A DNA stretch of 8,401 nt from Cocleimonas sp. (GTDB lineage: Bacteria; Pseudomonadota; Gammaproteobacteria; Thiotrichales; Thiotrichaceae), in the NCBI GenBank assembly GCA_023146675.1, contig JAGLBQ010000185.1:1-8401 (forward strand), in the 5' to 3' direction. The notes below the pieces were generated by a model. It worked only from the letters and a program-made list of their open reading frames with translations. It had not been told where the DNA came from and made no database searches. Position 1 is the stretch's first letter; each line of letters begins with the position of its first letter. The position numbers were made by a program, and so were the translations under genes. Below, piece after piece: positions 1 to 6,345 of this stretch.

Positions 1-1
1 T

Positions 2-109
2 ACCGACCGCGAAGAGCAGCAGTATTTTCAACAGTGCGCTGCACTGATGAATCAATTGATAGCATTATTGAATAAGCACTTTCATATCAGAAAAAAACGT
101 TACAATTAG
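2..109 (+). CDS. 3' end of an unidentified gene (partial)
   Basis: This is an open frame running in from the left edge and ending at TAG (107-109). It gives 35 residues, beginning TDREEQQYFQQ and ending HIRKKRYN. The tail looks helical and amphipathic, with a basic end typical of a cytoplasmic protein C-terminus. The other two + frames meet stops sooner, at about 45 and 75, so this frame is the most likely coding one. I do not recognise the family from so short a tail. It converges on the DUF1501 gene, whose stop lies about 20 bases further on. No convincing terminator hairpin lies between them; only a short T run follows the stop. Confidence 0.5.
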   Translation, partial: TDREEQQYFQQCAALMNQLIALLNKHFHIRKKRYN

Positions 110-129
110 ATATTTTTTATACTGACTAT

Positions 130-1302
130 CTAAACAAAATGCAAAGGCTTATAACCTTCTCTTGCCCAAGGGTTAGGTCTTCTCCACCAGCGTTGCGCAA
201 TGGTTGCATACATTTGACGAAAATCAACAGTTGGTATCAAATCTCCATTATCTAAATTTTCAAAGCTTGGTTCTTTGCCGTGGATTCCTTTGTTAACTCG
301 ACCACCTAATACAAAGTGCGCAGAGGCTGAACCATGATCTGTTCCCATACTACTATTCTCTGCTACGCGACGACCAAATTCAGAATAAGTCATCACCAAT
401 ACATTGTCCCATAAACCCGCAGCAGTCATTGACTTTTGGAATGCACGAAGTCCACCGCCTAGATGATACAAAAGGTTATTGTGACCATCCACTTGTCCTG
501 CATGCGTATCAAAACCTGCTAATGTGACTTTAAATACGGGCAAGTGTACGCCACTTGTAATTAAGTTACTTACTTGCTGCAAATCACGCCCAAAACTACT
601 ATTAGGGAAGCGCGTACTATGACGCGGTGCTTGGTGTAATTTAGTTTGTAGAAGGTCTGCCGCAGAGTTAATTTGATTCTGGGTTGATAATAAATGTGCC
701 AGAGAGTCATTTTGTGGCTTATAACGCTTTCTATTTAGATATTTTGTTTGTCTCAGGAAGGTGCGTGGTGATTGCATCGCAACCGCATGACCATTTTTTC
801 CTGCAAAAGGTCCCATATTATCATCACCAATCACAATACCATTCAGTGTATTGGCTTCACTAGGCAATAGTCCTTTTTTTGTTAGCCAACCATTAGTATT
901 ACGAACCAGTGGATCAGCTGTGTTCCATACATCAATTGAATAAAAATGCGAACGATCTGCATCTGGGTAACCTACACCTTGAATCCATGCCATATCACCT
1001 TGATCCCAAACAGGCTTAAGTTCTTTTAAGTAGGGATTTAGGTAGAAGCCCTTTTCTAGTTCTAAATTTTTGGTGATGCGTAGTTTATTATTTTTATTTT
1101 TTAATCCTAAATTTAGTTTAGGACGCGCATCATAATAAGCTTGCTGATGTTCTGGGATAAGTGTATTTAGCCCATCATTACCGCCTTTTAATTCAACTAA
1201 TAGAAGAATTTTTGCATTATGCGGATTATTGGCTAATACAGAGGGAATCATACCAGCTAGCGGAGTCAAGCTGGCGTACTTTAAAAAATCACGTCGGTTC
1301 AT
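130..1302 (-). CDS. DUF1501 family Tat-exported protein
   Basis: The 390-residue protein belongs to the DUF1501 family, related to the sulfatase/alkaline-phosphatase fold, whose substrate is generally unknown. Seen: an N-terminal Tat signal with twin arginines (NRRDFLK, R3-R4), a hydrophobic stretch to about residue 22 and a likely cleavage site after VLA (A24). The family's opening motif ELKGGNDGLNTLIP is at 37-50, followed by RSHFYSIDVW at 117-126, GFDTHAGQ at 263-270, TYSEFGRR at 305-312 and TDHG at 321-324. The Asp/His residues in these motifs are candidate metal ligands by analogy with the superfamily. It is the second gene of an operon, 11 nt after DUF1800. Its ribosome binding site, TAAGG, includes the DUF1800 stop TAA, about 9 nt before the ATG, so translational coupling is likely. 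It is expected to be folded in the cytoplasm and exported to the periplasm. The family call is firm; the activity is unknown. Confidence 0.93.
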   Translation of the reverse strand: MNRRDFLKYASLTPLAGMIPSVLANNPHNAKILLLVELKGGNDGLNTLIPEHQQAYYDARPKLNLGLKNKNNKLRITKNLELEKGFYLNPYLKELKPVWDQGDMAWIQGVGYPDADRSHFYSIDVWNTADPLVRNTNGWLTKKGLLPSEANTLNGIVIGDDNMGPFAGKNGHAVAMQSPRTFLRQTKYLNRKRYKPQNDSLAHLLSTQNQINSAADLLQTKLHQAPRHSTRFPNSSFGRDLQQVSNLITSGVHLPVFKVTLAGFDTHAGQVDGHNNLLYHLGGGLRAFQKSMTAAGLWDNVLVMTYSEFGRRVAENSSMGTDHGSASAHFVLGGRVNKGIHGKEPSFENLDNGDLIPTVDFRQMYATIAQRWWRRPNPWAREGYKPLHFV

Positions 1303-1311
1303 GCTTAGGGG

Positions 1312-1316
1312 CCTTA
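1312..1316 (-). promoter_or_regulatory. Ribosome binding site of DUF1501 overlapping the DUF1800 stop
   Basis: Read on the minus strand, the DUF1800 stop TAA continues directly into GG, giving TAAGG about 9 nt before the DUF1501 ATG. Ribosomes finishing DUF1800 would therefore sit on the DUF1501 initiation site. This is direct sequence evidence for one transcript and for likely coupled translation of the pair. Confidence 0.65.
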
Positions 1317-2609
1317 TTTAAGCTGGTAGGTAGGATCAAGAACAAGTGCCCGCACAAGCCTTAACTTGCCTGGCGTTGTCGGTAGTGGTAACACGGGGGT
1401 AACAGGGGATAACCAATTAACAACATTCATACCCGTCGTTTTTGGGAGTCGCCTTGATAAATGTGCGTTAGTTGAACCACTATAGCGCGTTATTTTATTC
1501 AAAAAAGAAGTGCGCACTAACATTGTTTGGGTATTAATCCAGTTTTTACCTCCAGCCCAGCCTTTTACTGTGGGTGGATTAAGTGGGTCTTGCCCAAGTA
1601 ATTCCAGTGTATGTGCTAAATCATCATAAGGAAGCTTGGCAAAAGGTAGAATGCGTAGTGTTCCTATGACTAAATCAATGGGGGATTTAATCATATTACC
1701 GCGATATCTTGCGTCCCAAAAAGCATCACTATTAAGCACTTCGAGCATTAATACTTTAATACTGTAGTTGGAGCTTCTAAATACTTTAGCCCAGCGCTGT
1801 GTATAGCGACGATCATGATAATTATCACTAATAAATTCACGCCATACTTTTTCTGCAATAAACTCAGCAGTACGATGATGATTTAATAAAACATCAACAA
1901 TCTGGTTGCCATTCGTAATGTTACGAACACCTAAAAAAGTAACAGGTTTATTTTCATGTTTACTAGCATCAAATTTGAAGGTGCCACGATGAAGATCAGC
2001 TCCCCACCCCGTGAAAGCACTTGCTGCTGCACGAATATCCGCCTCTTTATAAGCATGACCTCTGCCGAGTGTAAATAATTCTAATAATTCGCGTGCAAAG
2101 TTTTCATTCACTTTGCCTTTTATATTTTTATTGGCATCCAGATACACCAGCATGGCAGGATCTTTAATAATGCCTTTTAGCATACCCGCAAAACTCCCCA
2201 TGGCATTGTCACGCAAGAATTTGTTTTGTTTGTAGATTAGGCGAGGATGCTCAACGCCATCAAGGGATGAGGTAAAGTGATTACTCCAAAATAAGGTCAT
2301 ACGCTCATTGACAGGCGTTCTTGTGGAGAGTAAATGCTTTACCATCCATGCTTTCATGCTCTTATTGTCACGATTCATTTGCATCAGGGCGTTATGTTTA
2401 CCATAACCATTATTAGAGCGCATTCGATCGAGTTTGCTCCAGTGCGCAGTAGCTGGGATGCCTGGAGTATGAACTTTTCCAGAATGCAGTAAAATACTTA
2501 CTGCTTCAGCACGTGTTTTTCCCTCTAGAGCTTTCACTCCTGCCCACTCTTGTCCTAACGCAGTACGCGAGACGAGGTGGCGTGTATCAGATAAATTTAG
2601 TCGGTGCAT
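1314..2609 (-). CDS. DUF1800 family protein
   Basis: This 431-residue protein carries the motifs of the DUF1800 family, which has no established biochemical role and is commonly encoded next to DUF1501. Seen in order: LSDTRHLVSRTALG at 6-19, the usual domain start; FWSNHFTSS at 107-115; NENFARELLELFTLG at 168-182 with AFTGW at 198-202; NQIVDVLL at 235-242 and AEFIAEKVWREFISD at 248-262; SDAFWD at 294-299; KSPIDLVIGTLR at 308-319; and NPPTVKGWAGGKNWINT at 344-360. The domain fills almost the whole chain, so it is complete. No signal peptide or membrane segment is visible: the conserved domain begins within the first ten residues. The start ATG has only a weak AGGG upstream. It is the first gene of the operon with DUF1501, and its promoter must lie in the 2610-3403 region. 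Confidence 0.92.
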   Translation of the reverse strand: MHRLNLSDTRHLVSRTALGQEWAGVKALEGKTRAEAVSILLHSGKVHTPGIPATAHWSKLDRMRSNNGYGKHNALMQMNRDNKSMKAWMVKHLLSTRTPVNERMTLFWSNHFTSSLDGVEHPRLIYKQNKFLRDNAMGSFAGMLKGIIKDPAMLVYLDANKNIKGKVNENFARELLELFTLGRGHAYKEADIRAAASAFTGWGADLHRGTFKFDASKHENKPVTFLGVRNITNGNQIVDVLLNHHRTAEFIAEKVWREFISDNYHDRRYTQRWAKVFRSSNYSIKVLMLEVLNSDAFWDARYRGNMIKSPIDLVIGTLRILPFAKLPYDDLAHTLELLGQDPLNPPTVKGWAGGKNWINTQTMLVRTSFLNKITRYSGSTNAHLSRRLPKTTGMNVVNWLSPVTPVLPLPTTPGKLRLVRALVLDPTYQLK

Positions 2610-2655
2610 TTTCGGTTACCCTAAATACTCTATGTTTGTGGTGTACTACCAGGCT

Positions 2656-2677
2656 TGTATTTATGCGTATAAACACA
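2656..2677. repeat. 22-bp near-palindrome, candidate operator before DUF1800
   Basis: The left half TGTATTTATGC and right half GTATAAACACA are reverse complements at 9 of 11 positions, including TGT/ACA ends and TTTAT/ATAAA cores. It lies about 47 bases upstream of the DUF1800 start, where an operator or activator site for the DUF1800-DUF1501 operon would be expected. The binding protein is unknown; it does not match the classic CRP or FNR consensus. AT-richness raises the chance of a coincidental palindrome. Confidence 0.35.
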
Positions 2678-2705
2678 GTAAATTAATTATTATTATTCTT
2701 ATTAA

Positions 2706-2830
2706 ATATTCTCCCAATACTTCGTTTCTAAAGAATTTTAATACTAATATTTAAAATAGATAGTCTTAAACTTAGCAAGATTCCACGTAAAGTATAAGAC
2801 TATTATATTGGTTTAGGTATTGGGGAATAT
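2706..2830. repeat. Nested inverted repeat
   Basis: The outer arms 2706-2720 (ATATTCTCCCAATAC) and 2817-2830 (GTATTGGGGAATAT) pair over 14 bp with a one-base bulge. Inside them, 2760-2772 (ATAGTCTTAAACT) and 2791-2803 (AGTATAAGACTAT) pair at 12 of 13 positions around an 18-nt loop. A transcript of either strand could fold into a long two-tier hairpin. No ORF of interest lies inside. It could be a small miniature-transposon-like remnant, a structured RNA or a regulatory element; nothing seen decides between these. Confidence 0.5.
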
Positions 2831-2887
2831 CCTTACTTGCTTATTTATATCTATTTTACGCTTTGCAAACTAAACAAAAAATGAATA

Positions 2888-2908
2888 ACTGTCTATTTGC
2901 TAGACAGT
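2888..2908. repeat. Perfect palindrome with 8-bp arms
   Basis: The arms ACTGTCTA (2888-2895) and TAGACAGT (2901-2908) are exact reverse complements separated by TTTGC. No T run follows, so it does not look like an intrinsic terminator. The size and symmetry suit a dimeric regulator site in the middle of the divergent region, about 280 bases from DUF1800 and 500 from the kinase. The binding protein is unknown. Confidence 0.4.
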
Positions 2909-3130
2909 ACATCTGATGATTATTAGTTTAACTTATCGGACGTGATTAAATAATACCTATCAGTTAGTGCAATATAATCATAGTAGGGCTGTATTATCAA
3001 GGATTATTTCGGCATAAAAAAAACTAATGCTTTACTTTTGTAAAATATGTACTAGCGAAGACTATTCGCGCCTGGTCGTTATTTTTTTAGACTATTGAGA
3101 TAAGCATGATTAGATAGCCACCCTTATTTA

Positions 3131-3145
3131 GATTATATTATAATC
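3131..3145. repeat. Perfect AT-rich palindrome with 7-bp arms
   Basis: GATTATA and TATAATC are exact reverse complements about a central T. It contains TATAAT-like strings on both strands, so it might hold a -10 element, but no good -35 is placed for it. Low information content: in DNA this AT-rich such palindromes arise by chance. Confidence 0.2.
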
Positions 3146-3326
3146 ACTCTTCCTTTTAATGGTGATCAAATTATACTCTAAATAATTTATTCAGGCTTAG
3201 AGAAATGAAATAAGTTTTATTAATAGCTAGTGTACTTCCTCCAAATAGCATAAGCAACTATGATATGACGATAAGTAAAATTTATTATATTCTGTACTTA
3301 TAAGTGTTTGACTAAGAGAATAAAAT

Positions 3327-3407
3327 ATGCACGTTTTAGAGCTGCTTTTGCTACGCTTCTTATTCTTGACTAACCTCCTAGTAAAAGTGCTGTATCTAAC
3401 TATATGA
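3327..3407 (+). CDS. Short leucine-rich leader ORF overlapping the kinase start
   Basis: A 26-codon ORF begins at ATG 3327 and ends at TGA 3405-3407, so its stop overlaps the kinase ATG (3404-3406) as ATGA. A purine-rich AAGAGA (3314-3319) lies 7 nt before its ATG, while the kinase itself has no convincing ribosome binding site. The peptide starts MHVLELLLLRFLF and is very hydrophobic: 11 of 26 residues are leucine, encoded by all six leucine codons. It could be a translated leader that couples initiation to the kinase, or a tiny single-pass membrane peptide. It could also be chance, since any start followed by A creates the ATGA overlap. Not a recognised family. Confidence 0.4.
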   Translation: MHVLELLLLRFLFLTNLLVKVLYLTI

Positions 3408-5155
3408 AAGAAAAAATTGAAAATGAACGCTTTTTGCTACTACAGCGACAAATCTCCTTTCTTTCTTCTGCAAACCTACTAGCAGGACTTGGTTTGATCG
3501 CAATGTTATGGGATATTATTCCTCAAAAGCAGTTGCTTATCTGGTATGGATTAATGCTTTTATTTTGGGGGCTGCGTGGCTTGCATCACTTCTTTCAGAA
3601 AACCCATCTCTATCAAGCTGCTTTTACAGAACCTAATATCAAGGTTTATTATATATTTCCTATTATTTCAGGTGCTTTTTGGGGGGGCGCTGGTGTGCTA
3701 TTTTATACACCTGAGTCCACTGCGCATCTAGTTTATTTAATTATGTTTCAGTTTGGACTAATAGCAGGGGCTGCTATTACTCTCGCCTATCTACGTTGGG
3801 CATTTGTGTTATTTGCATTTACTACGGTAATTCCCCTCTCACTATTACTTATATTAGAGAGGGATTGGCATTATTTCTGGATGGCGTTAACACTGTTGTT
3901 TAGCATGCTGATTATGCTTGGCTTAAGTCGTAATCTCTATCATTCCATTACTGACTCCTTATTGATTCGTTTTAAAAATGAATCACTAGTAGAAAAATTA
4001 CAATCACAGGCATTAGAACTAAAAGCTCAAAAAGAAAAGGCGGTTAAGGCAAATGAAGATAAATCCCGTTTTTTAGCTTCAGCCAGTCATGATTTGCGCC
4101 AACCAATTCATTCTTTAAGTCTATTAACCGATGCATTAGATTCCCAAGTATCAACAGAAACAGGGAAGTCTATTTTAAAGTTAGTGCGTAGCGCAAATCG
4201 CTCTCTCTATGGTCTACTCAACTCTTTGCTTGATATTTCCAAGCTAGATGCAGGCATTGTGAAGCCCGAAATAGAGCGCATTGCCCTAGCCCCCTTATTA
4301 CATCAATTAGTCGATAATTATCGGACTATCGCTGAAAAGAAAGGCTTGCAATTACGCTTTAAAGTACGTGACTGCTATGTGGATAGTGACTCTACGTTGC
4401 TCTCAAGTGCCATTATGAATTTACTCGATAATGCTGTTAAATACACGCCAAAGGGCAGCATTTTAGTTGCAATGCGTTTATACAAAAAACAAGTCAAAGT
4501 GCAAATTTGGGATACAGGAATCGGCATAGAGGAAGATAATAGGGAAATAATTTTTGATGAGTTCTTGCAACTTGGTAATCCTGAGCGCGATAGTGAAAAA
4601 GGCTTAGGCTTAGGTTTATCTATTAGTAAGCGTATATTACGGCTATTAGGCTATCCTCTATCATTATGTTCAACTGTTAATAAGGGCAGTGTTTTCAGTA
4701 TCACAATGCCATTATCTGTTCTGCCCGAAAAGTCACAACAGACTCAGCATTACGGCAGTGTAAATTTACATCCTTGTATTGGCAGTGGGCAGACAATATT
4801 AGTGATTGATGATAATCAGGCCGTTCTTGATGCCACAAAATTAGTGCTTAATTCTTGGGGGTATACGGTAAAAACAGCGACGTGTATTGAAGAAGTACGC
4901 ACTATTGCAATCAATAATGAAGTGATTGACTTGATTGCCACAGACTATCGCTTACGTGAAAACACCACAGGAATAGATGCGATTAAAGTATTTGAACAAT
5001 TATCAGGTCACGTTGACATACCTGCATTTTTAATAACAGGGGATACTGATCCCGATAAAATTCAGGAAGCGAGTTCTTTTGGAATACCTTTATTGCACAA
5101 GCCATTAAAACAGGGGGAGCTAAAAATGATATTGCGTCATTTTCAGATAATATAG
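3404..5155 (+). CDS. Membrane-bound hybrid sensor histidine kinase
   Basis: The 583-residue protein is a hybrid two-component kinase. The N-terminal part shows about six membrane segments (near 20-38, 44-64, 82-101, 106-128, 131-152, 157-176) with short loops, so the signal is probably sensed in or at the membrane. A helical linker (about 187-222) leads to HisKA, with the phospho-acceptor H229 in SASHDLRQP. HATPase_c follows: N box NLLDNAVKYT at 339-348, G1 DTGIGI at 370-375, G2 GLGLGL at 400-405. The C-terminal receiver (about 463-581) keeps the acidic pair D469-D470, phospho-acceptor D514, T545 and K566, so it should be active. It converges with a REC-LuxR regulator that is a likely partner. 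The ATG is the only canonical in-frame start after a stop at 3371-3373, and it overlaps the leader ORF stop. The ligand is unknown. Confidence 0.93.
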   Translation: MKEKIENERFLLLQRQISFLSSANLLAGLGLIAMLWDIIPQKQLLIWYGLMLLFWGLRGLHHFFQKTHLYQAAFTEPNIKVYYIFPIISGAFWGGAGVLFYTPESTAHLVYLIMFQFGLIAGAAITLAYLRWAFVLFAFTTVIPLSLLLILERDWHYFWMALTLLFSMLIMLGLSRNLYHSITDSLLIRFKNESLVEKLQSQALELKAQKEKAVKANEDKSRFLASASHDLRQPIHSLSLLTDALDSQVSTETGKSILKLVRSANRSLYGLLNSLLDISKLDAGIVKPEIERIALAPLLHQLVDNYRTIAEKKGLQLRFKVRDCYVDSDSTLLSSAIMNLLDNAVKYTPKGSILVAMRLYKKQVKVQIWDTGIGIEEDNREIIFDEFLQLGNPERDSEKGLGLGLSISKRILRLLGYPLSLCSTVNKGSVFSITMPLSVLPEKSQQTQHYGSVNLHPCIGSGQTILVIDDNQAVLDATKLVLNSWGYTVKTATCIEEVRTIAINNEVIDLIATDYRLRENTTGIDAIKVFEQLSGHVDIPAFLITGDTDPDKIQEASSFGIPLLHKPLKQGELKMILRHFQII

Positions 5156-5167
5156 TGCGTACGAATT

Positions 5168-5782
5168 TTAAATCTGTGAAATCAAGCCTTGCTGAAAAGC
5201 TACCTTGACGGCAGCAGTACGATTATTTACTTTTAAAGCACGAAATACATCATACAAATGCGCTTTCACAGTATTCGCGGATATATCAAGTTCACTTGCA
5301 ATTTGCTTGTTTAATAAGCCTTGCGAAAGGAGGTGTAGTATTTCTTTTTGCCGCTTAGTAATATGTATTATTTCACTTTCATTCGCATCACTAGGTGGGA
5401 CTTTAGGAAGATAAGTATCTCCTTTTAGCACCGTCTGAATGGCTGAAACTAAGGTAGTACCGCTACTAGATTTTGATATAAAGCCCGATGCTCCACTTTC
5501 TATTGCTAGTTGCGCGGTTAAGGGGGAGTCTATTGCAGAAATAATCAATACAGGCGACCAAATATTAACTGCCTGAAATTTTTTCATTAAAGAAAAACCA
5601 TTGATACCAGGAAGATTAATATCCAAAAGGATCAAATCAGGGATGGCATTATTTTGCAAATAATCTAGCGCTTCGCTACTGTTCTTCACATGTGTGGAGT
5701 GAATAGACGTATCGATGCTTTCAAAAAGAAATATCAAACCCTCAGCAAAAAGCTGATGATCATCAATAATTAACAAATTCAT
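5168..5782 (-). CDS. NarL/FixJ-type response regulator (REC-LuxR HTH)
   Basis: The 204-residue protein has a receiver domain (1-120) with acidic D7-D8, phospho-acceptor D54 in LLDINLPG, S82 at the Thr/Ser switch position and K104, all the residues needed for phosphorylation. A linker leads to a LuxR-type helix-turn-helix at about 140-195, with TKRQKEILHLLSQGLLNKQIA and the recognition helix region SANTVKAHLYDVF. Phosphorylation is expected to drive dimerisation and binding to DNA. A purine-rich AGGGAA lies a few bases before the ATG on the minus strand, supporting this start. It converges on the hybrid kinase with 12 nt between stops; a regulator of this class beside a kinase with the SHDLRQP H-box is a common pairing. 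Its targets are unknown; the kinase/DUF1800 intergenic region is the nearest candidate. Confidence 0.94.
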   Translation of the reverse strand: MNLLIIDDHQLFAEGLIFLFESIDTSIHSTHVKNSSEALDYLQNNAIPDLILLDINLPGINGFSLMKKFQAVNIWSPVLIISAIDSPLTAQLAIESGASGFISKSSSGTTLVSAIQTVLKGDTYLPKVPPSDANESEIIHITKRQKEILHLLSQGLLNKQIASELDISANTVKAHLYDVFRALKVNNRTAAVKVAFQQGLISQI

Positions 5783-6152
5783 TCGTGTTCCCTGCCTTCA
5801 AAAAACCATAGCAAACGATACCCTCACTGTACGAGTGAAAATATGGCATACAAATAATTTAGATCTAGGTTCAGGTGACTATGACTGAAAAGAATATATT
5901 GATGTATTCATTGCAACTAATGAGTAGGTGCAATCAGTAGTGGTGTTCGCCTAGCATGACTTTAGTCTTACACATTTTTATAATAAAAAAAACATTCTTC
6001 TTGACTAAATGCTTGTTTTTCTTCCTGCGGCTTGTTATTTATACAGATAAATATAATCATGTTGTAAGACATAAACTCTTGTATACTGCGCGCTCTTTAG
6101 GTTCAGGGTTATTGAACTTTAATAATACCTTTACTAATTTTAACAAGGATAA

Positions 6153-6192
6153 GCGCTAGCGCCATCCCCGCAGATAGCTGTGGATGCTACGC
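6153..6192 (+). other. GC-rich stem-loop candidate upstream of typA
   Basis: In otherwise AT-rich DNA, GCG, TAG, CATCC and CAG on the left (6153-6173) pair with CTG, GGATG, CTA and CGC on the right (6178-6192), around the loop ATAG with small bulges. It stands out for base composition. The sequence after it is AAATAAATC, not a T run, so an intrinsic terminator on the + strand is unlikely. Role unknown. Confidence 0.35.
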
Positions 6193-6231
6193 AAATAAAT
6201 CCTCATCAAGTAGACCCCAAATAGTATTGTC

Positions 6232-6283
6232 GTACTCAATACCTTCACTCATTGTCACGTAAAAGTGAATAAGGTGATAGTAC
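6232..6283 (+). promoter_or_regulatory. Stem-loop candidate in the typA upstream region
   Basis: Three blocks pair in order: GTACT (6232-6236) with AGTAC (6279-6283), ACC (6241-6243) with GGT (6273-6275), and TTCACT (6244-6249) with AGTGAA (6264-6269), giving 14 bp with small internal loops. It begins about 155 bases before the typA start. If transcribed it would be a 5' leader structure. A TTGTCA (6252-6257) and GATAGT (6276-6281) 18 nt apart within it also resemble a weak sigma-70 promoter, so it may be a promoter instead of RNA. Confidence 0.3.
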
Positions 6284-6345
6284 ATCAGCACTATAGAAGA
6301 TGCATTACACTTAATCTCTTACTGTTACTTTCAATTGGGAGAAGG

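Larger units (their letters stand above)
2610..3403. other. AT-rich divergent intergenic region
   Basis: Nearly 800 bases separate the divergently transcribed DUF1800 and kinase genes. The stretch is visibly richer in A+T than the genes and has no long ORF. It contains a 22-bp near-palindrome, a nested inverted repeat, a perfect 8-bp-arm palindrome, three copies of AGACTATT, and a short leader ORF abutting the kinase; the main ones are listed separately. Both promoters must lie here, but I could not pick a convincing -35/-10 pair for either gene. A small RNA or a degenerate mobile element within it is possible and not excluded. Confidence 0.6.

Noticed and set aside
108..131. AGATA/TATCT pairing between the first gene and DUF1501 as a shared terminator
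   Set aside because: Five AT-rich pairs around a 14-nt loop are too weak to count as a terminator.
1161..1364. Open frame on the + strand across the DUF1501/DUF1800 junction
   Set aside because: It is antisense to two well-supported genes and has no recognisable motifs; the same applies to frames at 5205-5414, 6587-6793 and 7363-7629.
2632..2754. 40-codon + strand frame starting just upstream of DUF1800
   Set aside because: It has no ribosome binding site, is full of Ile/Lys/Asn codons typical of AT-rich noncoding DNA, and crosses the left arm of the nested inverted repeat.
3054..3088. GCGAA/TTCGC hairpin followed by a T run, as a possible terminator
   Set aside because: The stem is only 5 bp and the T run starts about a dozen bases after it, so it does not fit an intrinsic terminator; no gene ends upstream either.
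3308..3313. TTGACT as the -35 of the kinase promoter
   Set aside because: No acceptable -10 lies 16-18 bases downstream, and the position would put the start inside or after the leader ORF.
5956..6159. 67-codon + strand frame rich in Phe, Leu and Lys
   Set aside because: It has no ribosome binding site, low-complexity composition expected from AT-rich DNA, and its end runs into the GC-rich hairpin. No recognisable domain.
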